DNA from: an uncultured Verrucomicrobiota bacterium | GTDB taxonomy: Bacteria > Verrucomicrobiota > Verrucomicrobiia > Limisphaerales > UBA9464 | Reading direction: 5' to 3' | Assembly (NCBI GenBank): GCA_903864375.1 | Contig: CAIPFS010000530.1 | Span: 1-7,904 of the forward strand | DNA length: 7,904 bases | Shown here: in pieces, positions 1 to 5,658 of the stretch | Position numbering within the stretch: the stretch's first letter is position 1 | How the letters are laid out: each line of letters starts with the position of its first letter | Translations under genes and position numbers: made by a program | The notes under the pieces: model-generated | Database searches by the model: none | What the model saw: only the letters and a program-made list of their open reading frames with translations | Told to the model about the DNA's origin: nothing

Positions 1-1427
1 ACACCATTGCCAACCTGGTTCTCGAAGATCAGCCCATCAGTGCACCGGTACTCAAACTGGCGATCCGACGCTTGACCTGCCGAATCGAACTGGTTCCAGT
101 GCTGTGCGGATCGGCCTTCAAAAAGAAGGGTGTTCAATGCCTGATCGATACGGTCATTGATTACCTTCCTTCCCCCATTGATATCCCGGCCACGGTCGGG
201 CATGTCCCCGGAACGGAGGAGACCCGCGAGGTTCCTCCCAACGACAATTCGCTCTTTTGCTCCCTGGCATTCAAGCTTTGGACGGATCCGTTTGCCGGAA
301 AGTTGGTGTTCTTCCGGGTTTATGCCGGAAAGCTGAAAAAAGGGGACACTGTTTACAATCCCCGCAGCCGCCGTCGCGAACGCGTGAGTCGCCTGATGAT
401 CATTCAGGGTAGCGAGCGTAAGGATGTTGATTCGGTTTACTCCGGCGACATCGCAGCGCTCGTCGGCCTCCGCAATATCTGGACGGGCGATACCTTGTGT
501 GACGAGTCCTTCGATGTGACCCTCGAGCCACCCACCTTTCCGGAACCGGTCATCAGCATGGCCATTGAGCCCAAGACCAAGGGTGATCGGGACAAGATGT
601 CGGACGGTCTTGCCCGGTTGGCGGAAGAAGACCCGACCTTCAAGGTGTTCACCAATGAAGACACCGGTCAGCTGATTATCGCCGGAATGGGCGAGTTGCA
701 CCTGGAAATCATTCGCGACCGGTTGAAACGTGAATTCAACGTCGAGGCCGATGCTGGTGCACCCCAGATTGCCTACCGCGAAACCATCACGAAATCGGCA
801 GAAGGCGAAGGCAAATTCATCCGCCAGTCTGGTGGACGTGGTCAATATGGACATGCCTGCGTCACCATCCAGCCGAATGAAAAGGGCAAGGGAATCGAAG
901 TTCTCAACGAGGTGGTGGGAGGAACAATTCCCCGGGAATTCATTCCGGCTGTTGAAGACGGAATCCGCGAAGCGATTCGTGGAGGAGTCTACGCTGGATA
1001 CCAGGTCATCGATGTCAAGGTGGCCATAACCGACGGGTCATTCCATGAGGTCGACTCCAACGAGTTGGCGTTCAAGATGGCGGGCATTTTCGCCGTCAAG
1101 GATGCCTTCGGTAAGGCCGGTCCGATTCTTCTTGAGCCGATCATGAAGGTGGAAGTGACCACACCGGATGAATACCAGGGTGACCTTTTGGGTGACATCA
1201 ATCGTCGCCGCGGGGTGATTCAGGGAGTGGACGCCAAGAGCGGTCAAACCGTTCTGAATGCGACCGTGCCTCTGGCAGAAATGTTTGGATACGCGACGGC
1301 AATTCGTTCATTGTCGAAGGGTCGCGCCTCGTACAGCATGGAGCCCTCGACGTTCGAGCAGGTTCCAAACAGTGTTTTGACCGCGGTCATGGACGCGGCC
1401 AAGAAGCGTCCTGCAGCTCGTAGTTGA
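1..1427 (+). CDS. fusA: Elongation factor G, 3' part (5' end outside window)
   Basis: EF-G is the ribosome translocase GTPase that moves tRNA and mRNA after peptide bond formation and helps in ribosome recycling. The frame is open from base 3, so the gene enters the window already in progress. About 474 residues are present against roughly 700 for the family, so the first 230 or so residues, including most of the G domain, are missing. The first residues read like the end of the G domain, including PVLCGSAF and DYLPSPIDIP. Domain II follows (about 246-500, with FFRVYAGKLKKGD), then domain III (about 536-770, with GMGELHLEI), domain IV (about 775-1150, with GGRGQYGH and FIPAVEDGI) and domain V (about 1150-1400, with GDLLGDINRRRG and PLAEMFGYA). 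The frame ends in TGA. It sits 49 bases upstream of rpsJ with no tuf gene between. Identity is certain; only the true start is unseen. Confidence 0.98.
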   Translation, partial: TIANLVLEDQPISAPVLKLAIRRLTCRIELVPVLCGSAFKKKGVQCLIDTVIDYLPSPIDIPATVGHVPGTEETREVPPNDNSLFCSLAFKLWTDPFAGKLVFFRVYAGKLKKGDTVYNPRSRRRERVSRLMIIQGSERKDVDSVYSGDIAALVGLRNIWTGDTLCDESFDVTLEPPTFPEPVISMAIEPKTKGDRDKMSDGLARLAEEDPTFKVFTNEDTGQLIIAGMGELHLEIIRDRLKREFNVEADAGAPQIAYRETITKSAEGEGKFIRQSGGRGQYGHACVTIQPNEKGKGIEVLNEVVGGTIPREFIPAVEDGIREAIRGGVYAGYQVIDVKVAITDGSFHEVDSNELAFKMAGIFAVKDAFGKAGPILLEPIMKVEVTTPDEYQGDLLGDINRRRGVIQGVDAKSGQTVLNATVPLAEMFGYATAIRSLSKGRASYSMEPSTFEQVPNSVLTAVMDAAKKRPAARS

Positions 1428-1437
1428 GCTTGTAGGT

Positions 1438-1466
1438 TTGTTGATTTCAGGTTGCAGCTTTAAAAT
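1438..1466 (+). promoter_or_regulatory. Possible weak sigma70-like promoter before rpsJ
   Basis: In the 49-base gap between fusA and rpsJ, TTGTTG (1438-1443) and TAAAAT (1461-1466) are separated by 17 bases, matching -35/-10 spacing. Transcription would start near 1473, only a few bases before the rpsJ ATG, giving an almost leaderless mRNA. The gap is AT-rich, so the match may be chance and rpsJ may simply be co-transcribed with fusA. Confidence 0.2.
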
Positions 1467-1476
1467 TGTTCTTTGT

Positions 1477-1785
1477 ATGTCTGGACAACGCATTCGAATC
1501 CGCCTCAAGGCATTTGACCATCGGGTCATTGATGCCTCGGCCAGTGAAATCGTCGAAACCGTCAAGCGTTCCGGCGCCCGGGTCGCAGGGCCGATTCCGC
1601 TGCCCACCAAGATCGAGCGAGTGACCGTTCACCGGTCGCCGCACGTCGACAAGAAGTCGATGGAAACCTTCGAACAACGCACCCACAAGCGGCTCATTGA
1701 CATTCTTGATCCGACGGCCAAGACGGTCGATGAACTCAAGAAGCTCAACCTGCCTGCAGGCGTGGACATCACCATCAAAATTTAA
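1477..1785 (+). CDS. rpsJ: 30S ribosomal protein S10
   Basis: S10 belongs to the head of the small ribosomal subunit and, in many bacteria, also joins the NusB antitermination complex. The 102-residue protein matches the family length. It shows typical S10 segments: IRIRLKAFDHRVID at the start, GPIPLPTKIERVTVHRSPHVDKKS in the extended loop, and FEQRTHKRLIDI near the C-terminus. The frame is open further upstream (to 1438), but ATG at 1477 gives the normal S10 N-terminus MSGQRIRIRLK, so I chose it. No Shine-Dalgarno sequence is visible before this ATG; the leader is T-rich. It follows fusA by 49 bases and precedes rplC by 11, consistent with one transcript. Confidence 0.97.
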   Translation: MSGQRIRIRLKAFDHRVIDASASEIVETVKRSGARVAGPIPLPTKIERVTVHRSPHVDKKSMETFEQRTHKRLIDILDPTAKTVDELKKLNLPAGVDITIKI

Positions 1786-1796
1786 CCACCACCACC
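1786..1796 (+). repeat. CCA-repeat leader of rplC lacking a Shine-Dalgarno sequence
   Basis: The whole 11-base gap between the rpsJ stop and the rplC ATG is CCACCACCACC. It contains no purine-rich ribosome-binding site. The end of rpsJ just upstream (ATCAAAATTTAA) does not provide one either. Initiation of rplC therefore probably depends on coupling to rpsJ termination or on an unstructured leader. The role is inferred; the sequence is plain. Confidence 0.55.
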
Positions 1797-2552
1797 ATGC
1801 CCCTAGGACTCATTGGAAAAAAATTGGGCCATACCCGTGTCTACAATCAGGACGGGATCATGACACCCGTCACGGTGGTTCAGGTTGGACCGAACCACGT
1901 CATTCAGGTCAAAAAGAAGGACGGTCCGGACGGTTATGACGCCGTTCAGCTCGGCTTTGACGAACAGAAGGAAAGCCGCCTTGCCAAGCCGGTCGTGGGC
2001 CACCTGAAGAAATTCAAGTCCACAGCCGTGAAGGAGATTCGCGAGTTCCGCAATTTCTCGAAGGAAGTGCAGCCGGGCGATCTGATCGGTGCCGACCTGT
2101 TTGCTGTCGGTCAATTTGTCGATTGCATCGGGACCACCAAGGGTCGCGGTTTCGAAGGTGTTGTTGCCCGTCACGGTTTCCGGGGCGGTGACATCACCCA
2201 CGGTGCCAAAGGCTGGCATCGCCGAAGCGGTGCCATTGGCTGCCGTCTGTTTCCAGGTCACGTGAACCGAGGGCTGAAAATGCCTGGTCACATGGGTGTC
2301 GTCCGCCGGACGGCTCAGAACCTGGAAATCGTTCAAGTCCGCCCGGAAGACAACGTTCTCCTGATCCGCGGAAACTTTCCCGGCAGCGAAGGTGATTATT
2401 GCATCATTCGCGAGGCGAAAAAGATTGCGATAGGATCGAAGCGGTTCACTTCCATTCACGACGCCCGTAAGAAGGCCAAGGATGCCGCGGCAGCTGGTGC
2501 AGCTGGCAAGAAGGACGAGAAAAAGGCCGCCGCAGCGGCCAAGAAAAAGTAA
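1797..2552 (+). CDS. rplC: 50S ribosomal protein L3
   Basis: L3 is an early assembly protein of the large subunit whose extended loop reaches toward the peptidyl transferase centre. The 251-residue product begins MPLGLIGKKLGHTRVY, the usual L3 start. It carries the conserved core GTTKGRGFEGVVARHGF (about 112-128), HGAKGWHRRSGAIG (about 135-148) and KMPGHMG (161-167). The family is usually near 205-220 residues. The excess is a C-terminal tail from about residue 223 made almost only of Ala, Lys, Gly and Asp, probably a disordered RNA-binding extension. At the position of the glutamine that PrmB methylates in E. coli, this protein has Cys149. The gene lies 11 bases after rpsJ and 11 before rplD. 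Confidence 0.97.
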   Translation: MPLGLIGKKLGHTRVYNQDGIMTPVTVVQVGPNHVIQVKKKDGPDGYDAVQLGFDEQKESRLAKPVVGHLKKFKSTAVKEIREFRNFSKEVQPGDLIGADLFAVGQFVDCIGTTKGRGFEGVVARHGFRGGDITHGAKGWHRRSGAIGCRLFPGHVNRGLKMPGHMGVVRRTAQNLEIVQVRPEDNVLLIRGNFPGSEGDYCIIREAKKIAIGSKRFTSIHDARKKAKDAAAAGAAGKKDEKKAAAAAKKK

Positions 2553-2563
2553 AGGGCTGACTG

Positions 2564-3196
2564 ATGAAACTAAATGTTCTTTCCCCGACCGGCACCGCAG
2601 CCGGCGAGTACGAAGTTCGCTTCGAGTTGATCGAGAATGGGCGTGGAACCCAGGCGGTTCACGATACCGTGGTTGCACGCAATGCAGGAAAGCGCCGCGG
2701 TACCGCTGCCACCAAAACCATGGGTGATGTGAACGGCACCGGCAAAAAGCCGTGGCGTCAAAAGGGGACCGGTCGCGCTCGTGCTGGCTCCTTTGCCTCC
2801 CCGTTGTGGCGTGGCGGTGGCGTCGTCCATGGTCCGCAACCCCGGGATTTCAGCAAAAAGGTCAACATCAAGGTCAAACGCCTCGCCCTTCGCAAGGCCC
2901 TGAGCGAACGACTCATCAGCAATGACGTTCTCGTCCTCGAGGACATCCAGCTGACATCCCCCAAGACCAAGGAATTCGTTGCCCTCATCGACAAGCTCGA
3001 TTTGACCGGTAAGACCGTTCTCTTCCTCGTTGGCCAGGAGAATCGGAATGCTGAACTCGCCTCCCGCAATGTTGTGGGTGTTGAGTACGGTTCCGGGGAT
3101 CGAGTGGATACCTATCATCTTCTGAAGTTCGACAAACTGGTCTTCACCAAGGCCGCTTTCGCTCAACTCGAGGCCCGCCTCGGTTCCAACGCCTAA
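2564..3196 (+). CDS. rplD: 50S ribosomal protein L4
   Basis: L4 binds 23S rRNA domain I and its long loop lines the peptide exit tunnel. In E. coli it also represses its own operon. The product is 210 residues, normal for the family. The tunnel loop is clear: GTGKKPWRQKGTGRARAGS followed by PLWRGGGVVHGPQPRDF, then the globular part with KVKRLALRKALSERL and the late segments NVVGVEYGSGD and DTYHLLKFDKLVFTKAA. AAAGGG at 2551-2556, overlapping the rplC stop, lies 7 bases before the ATG and is the nearest thing to a Shine-Dalgarno site in the ribosomal block. The gene is 11 bases from rplC and 4 from rplW, so it is co-transcribed. No leader resembling the E. coli L4-regulated S10 leader is visible upstream of rpsJ. 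Confidence 0.97.
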   Translation: MKLNVLSPTGTAAGEYEVRFELIENGRGTQAVHDTVVARNAGKRRGTAATKTMGDVNGTGKKPWRQKGTGRARAGSFASPLWRGGGVVHGPQPRDFSKKVNIKVKRLALRKALSERLISNDVLVLEDIQLTSPKTKEFVALIDKLDLTGKTVLFLVGQENRNAELASRNVVGVEYGSGDRVDTYHLLKFDKLVFTKAAFAQLEARLGSNA

Positions 3197-3200
3197 TCCC

Positions 3201-3488
3201 ATGAGCCTTTCTACTTTTGACGTTATCAAGACGGTTCGAGTCACTGAAAAAGGGACCATCCAGTCTGAGAAATTCAACCAATTCACCCTGGCCGCCGACA
3301 GGCGGGCCACGGCCCCGGAAATCAAACAGGCCGTTGAGGAGTTGTTCAAAGTCAAGGTGCTGCGGGTGAACACTATTACGGTGCACGGTAAGGAACGCCG
3401 CAAGAACACCAAGGCCCATGGCTGGTCCAATGATTGGAAAAAGGCCATTGTCACCTTGAAATCCGGCGACCGGATCGATTTGACCTGA
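3201..3488 (+). CDS. rplW: 50S ribosomal protein L23
   Basis: L23 sits at the exit of the peptide tunnel, where it forms the docking site for trigger factor and signal recognition particle. The 95-residue product has the family layout: TVRVTEKGTI near the start, NQFTLAADRRATAPEIKQAVEELF (about 26-49), VKVLRVNTITVHGK (51-64), then NDWKKAIVTLKSGDRIDL at the end. It looks complete, with no truncation. It begins only 4 bases after the rplD stop, with no Shine-Dalgarno sequence, suggesting translational coupling. It is the last gene of the ribosomal cluster here: rplB, which follows it in most bacteria, is absent, and an intrinsic terminator begins 48 bases downstream. Confidence 0.96.
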   Translation: MSLSTFDVIKTVRVTEKGTIQSEKFNQFTLAADRRATAPEIKQAVEELFKVKVLRVNTITVHGKERRKNTKAHGWSNDWKKAIVTLKSGDRIDLT

Positions 3489-3535
3489 TTCGGTCTTCCA
3501 ACTGACCTGGCTCCAACAGGCCACGTGTGTAAAAT

Positions 3536-3572
3536 GGGTACTGTGCTTCGGCAGGGTGCCCTTTTTTGTTTT
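3536..3572 (+). terminator. Intrinsic terminator closing the fusA-rplW transcript
   Basis: GGGTAC (3536-3541) pairs with GTGCCC (3556-3561). Inside this, TGC (3544-3546) pairs with GCA (3551-3553) around a TTCG tetraloop (3547-3550) closed by C-G, an exceptionally stable loop. A two-base internal mismatch (TG facing GG) lies between the two stem parts. TTTTTTGTTTT follows directly (3562-3572). Hairpin, tetraloop and T tract together make a textbook Rho-independent terminator on the + strand. Confidence 0.88.
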
Positions 3573-3591
3573 AACTCTGGTCCAGACTAGG

Positions 3592-4584
3592 ATGCCCGAA
3601 GATTTCTCGGCAGATGCGCTTGTGGAACTGACTGCCGCTCCTTGGGAGTGGGATTCCTGGATCCGGCGGATGCGACCGGATTTCAGCCGGCATCGGGCAG
3701 CCTTGCCTCTTGAATTGCCCTCTCATCAATTGGTTGAGTTCGAACCCGTCAGGCCAGGGGTCCTGGAGAAGACACTGACGGTTTTTCTCACCAACCGGGA
3801 ATGTCCCTGGCATTGTTTGATGTGTGATCTCTGGCAGGAGACGTCGCTGAAGTCGGTTCCTGTCGGTTCGATTCCTCGTCAACTTGCGCATGGATTGCGC
3901 AACGGAGGAGCGAGGGATGCACAGCATCTCAAGCTCTACAATGCCGGATCGTTTTTTGACGCCGGAGCGATTCCGGTGGCCGATTATGGGAGTCTTGCTT
4001 CGCAGTGCCGATCGTTCCGGAGGGTGGTTGTCGAGAGTCATCCTCGATTGATTGGGAAGCGCACCGACTTGTTTCAGCAGCAACTCGGCAGCATCGAATT
4101 AGAAGTGGCGATGGGATTGGAGACAATTCATCCCCTCGTTTTATCCCGATTAAACAAGGGGATGGATGCGGATGATTTTCGACGAGCTGCCGCAAGGCTT
4201 CGCGGAAAGGGAATCCGTATCCGGTCGTTCATTCTGGTGAAGCCACCCTTTTTGACCGATGAATCCGAGGCATTGGAGTGGACGTGTCGAACGATTGATT
4301 TTGCCTGGGAGGTTGGTGTGGATGTTGTTTCGTTGATACCGACTCGGGTCGGGAACGGAGCCATGGAGGAGCTGGCTCGCCGGGGACTGTTTGCGCCTCC
4401 CCAATGGTCCACGGTGGAGCAGGCGTTTCGCCATGGGGTGGGTGCCCGGAAGGGGTTGGTCTTGATGGACCTTTGGAACCTGGGAACTACTTCTGATTCC
4501 GGTTCCGCCGGGGACAACGAGACTCGGTCCCGGTTTGAACGGTTATCCGCAATGAATCGGCAGCAGGTGTGGATTGCCCCGTAA
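3592..4584 (+). CDS. Radical SAM protein of the archaeosine-synthase partner (RaSEA/TIGR01210-like) type
   Basis: The 330-residue protein carries the radical SAM 4Fe-4S motif CX3CX2C as C71, C75 and C78 (CPWHCLMCDLW), so it should reductively cleave S-adenosylmethionine to a 5'-deoxyadenosyl radical. Further segments, as I recall them, fit the archaeal RaSEA family (TIGR01210): KLYNAGSFFD (114-123), VVESHP (146-151), EVAMGLET (171-178), LNKGM (187-191) and VKPPFLTDESEA (216-227). In archaea RaSEA works with ArcS to make archaeosine in tRNA. Bacteria lack archaeosine, so the substrate here is unknown and an RNA target is only an inference. The frame is open back to a GTG at 3556, but that lies inside the terminator stem, so ATG 3592 is preferred. 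An adjacent AGG gives only weak ribosome-binding support, and a later start (for example ATG 3670) is possible. No dedicated promoter is evident. The gene converges on the LysR gene. Confidence 0.82.
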   Translation: MPEDFSADALVELTAAPWEWDSWIRRMRPDFSRHRAALPLELPSHQLVEFEPVRPGVLEKTLTVFLTNRECPWHCLMCDLWQETSLKSVPVGSIPRQLAHGLRNGGARDAQHLKLYNAGSFFDAGAIPVADYGSLASQCRSFRRVVVESHPRLIGKRTDLFQQQLGSIELEVAMGLETIHPLVLSRLNKGMDADDFRRAAARLRGKGIRIRSFILVKPPFLTDESEALEWTCRTIDFAWEVGVDVVSLIPTRVGNGAMEELARRGLFAPPQWSTVEQAFRHGVGARKGLVLMDLWNLGTTSDSGSAGDNETRSRFERLSAMNRQQVWIAP

Positions 4585-4626
4585 AATCATTGAACCGACT
4601 CTTTTGACGGAAATGCGACCAAGGGA

Positions 4627-4650
4627 CAGGTCATCTGTAGGACGACCCTG
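4627..4650. other. Imperfect hairpin between convergent genes
   Basis: In the 103-base gap between the radical SAM gene and the LysR gene, CAGGTCATC (4627-4635) pairs with GACGACCCTG (4641-4650) around the loop TGTAG, with one bulged C and one A-C mismatch. No T tract follows on either strand, so it is not a standard intrinsic terminator. It could still mark the ends of both transcripts. No better terminator was found in this gap. Confidence 0.3.
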
Positions 4651-4687
4651 AGTAAAGAGCATTGCAAGTCGACCTCAAAAATACCGA

Positions 4688-5587
4688 TTACTGTCGTTCG
4701 TATCCGTTGACCGGCGATTTCAGGACCTCGATGAATTGCTGCATGGCCGGGGAAAGGATTTTGTTCCGCTTGTGAATCAATGCGAGGGGGCGCACCAGGT
4801 TGATCCCTTGGAATCGGAGGGCCGCCAGGGAGTTTTTCGCGACTTCGCTTTCAACCGTGGTGGTGGGAACGATGCTGATGCCGGCGTCAATTTCCACGGC
4901 GCGCTTCACGGTCTCGATGTTGTCAAACTCCATGGCCATCCGAATCTCGATTCCATTCTCGCGCAGGAGTCGATCGATGGCCCGGCGGGTGGGGATGTCG
5001 GATTCAAACCCGATGAATTTCTGACCGGTGATCTGTTCGAGTTGCAGTGTCCTTGAACGAGCCAGGGAATGCCGGGGATGGCAAATGAGCGCCATCGGTT
5101 CATCCCGAAGGGGAATCACCTCGAGGCGGCTGTCTTTCGAGGGATAGGCGACCAATCCCAGATCCACGACATTGCCCAGCACGTCGTCATAAACCTGGTT
5201 CGCCCTCTGGTACTCCACGTGTACATTGACCGTTGGAAACTCCTTGAGGAAGTGGGTGATATAGGGCGGTAACGCGTGCAATCCGATGCTGTAAATCGTG
5301 GCCACCCGGATGGTGCCGCTGACGATTTCCTTCACCTCTTGAATCCGGTGGACCAATGCTTCGTGGGTTTGCACCAATTGCTTTGCGTACTCGTAGAGAA
5401 TTTCTCCCTCGCGGGTCAGGCGGAAGCGCTTCTTGCTTCGCTCGATGAGCAATGATTTGAACTGGCGTTCCAACGACGTGATTTGCTGGCTGACCGCGCT
5501 TTGGGTCACGCCATTCACCTGCGCGGCCTTGGTGAAACTCTCAGTTTCCACCAGATCACAGTAGATTTTGAAGCTTTGGACGTGCAC
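4688..5587 (-). CDS. LysR-family transcriptional regulator
   Basis: This is a 299-residue LysR-type regulator of normal length. The N-terminal winged helix-turn-helix is clear: FTKAAQVNGVTQSAVSQQITSLE (about 18-40) followed by RKKRFRLT-like wing residues (RSKKRFRLTREGE, 50-62). A linker helix and the periplasmic-binding-protein-like effector domain follow from about residue 90, with TIRVATIYSIG, then GLVAYPSKD, then EFDNIETVKRAVEIDAGISIVP. The last segment recalls the CbbR/CysB/CynR side of the family, but the inducer cannot be told from sequence. The start is GTG at 5587; an in-frame stop lies four codons upstream, which rules out a longer protein. No Shine-Dalgarno site is visible. It is divergent from the RluA-type gene and may bind the inverted repeat between them, which would be autoregulation. 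A pseudouridine synthase would be an unusual LysR target, so the real regulon is probably elsewhere. Confidence 0.93.
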   Translation of the reverse strand: MHVQSFKIYCDLVETESFTKAAQVNGVTQSAVSQQITSLERQFKSLLIERSKKRFRLTREGEILYEYAKQLVQTHEALVHRIQEVKEIVSGTIRVATIYSIGLHALPPYITHFLKEFPTVNVHVEYQRANQVYDDVLGNVVDLGLVAYPSKDSRLEVIPLRDEPMALICHPRHSLARSRTLQLEQITGQKFIGFESDIPTRRAIDRLLRENGIEIRMAMEFDNIETVKRAVEIDAGISIVPTTTVESEVAKNSLAALRFQGINLVRPLALIHKRNKILSPAMQQFIEVLKSPVNGYERQ

Positions 5588-5599
5588 AACGACAGGTTA

Positions 5600-5655
5600 T
5601 CATCGAAATCAGGAATCCGCATCTCGACGAACGGGATTGTCATTTGATTTCATGA
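5600..5655. repeat. Nested imperfect inverted repeat in the LysR/RluA divergent gap
   Basis: TCATCGAAATCA (5600-5611) is, apart from one extra C, the reverse complement of TGATTTCATGA (5645-5655). Inside it, AATCC (5614-5618) is inverted at GGATT (5634-5638), with almost the same centre (near 5626-5628). The structure fills most of the 71 bases between the two start codons. It could be an operator for the adjacent LysR regulator, whose sites are typically interrupted dyads, or a hairpin in the mRNA leader. The repeat is seen; the role is inferred. Confidence 0.45.
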
Positions 5656-5658
5656 GGT

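Noticed and set aside
72..74. TTG at 72 as the start of the EF-G reading frame
   Set aside because: The frame is open back to base 3 and already encodes G-domain sequence there, so the gene simply enters from outside the window.
1803..2678. 291-codon open frame on the - strand opposite rplC
   Set aside because: It lies antisense to a certain ribosomal gene, its translation shows no recognisable domain, and long antisense frames are common in GC-rich coding sequence.
2570..3454. 294-codon open frame on the - strand opposite rplD and rplW
   Set aside because: It crosses two certain ribosomal genes and an intergenic junction; low-complexity translation without family features. Shadow of codon bias.
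3556..3591. GTG at 3556 as the start of the radical SAM protein
   Set aside because: This codon forms part of the terminator stem, and the extra residues MPFFVLTLVQTR are encoded by the stem and T tract, so they are unlikely to be translated.
4598..4659. CTCTTT ... AAAGAG inverted repeat in the convergent gap
   Set aside because: Only six base pairs separated by about 50 bases; expected by chance and not a terminator.
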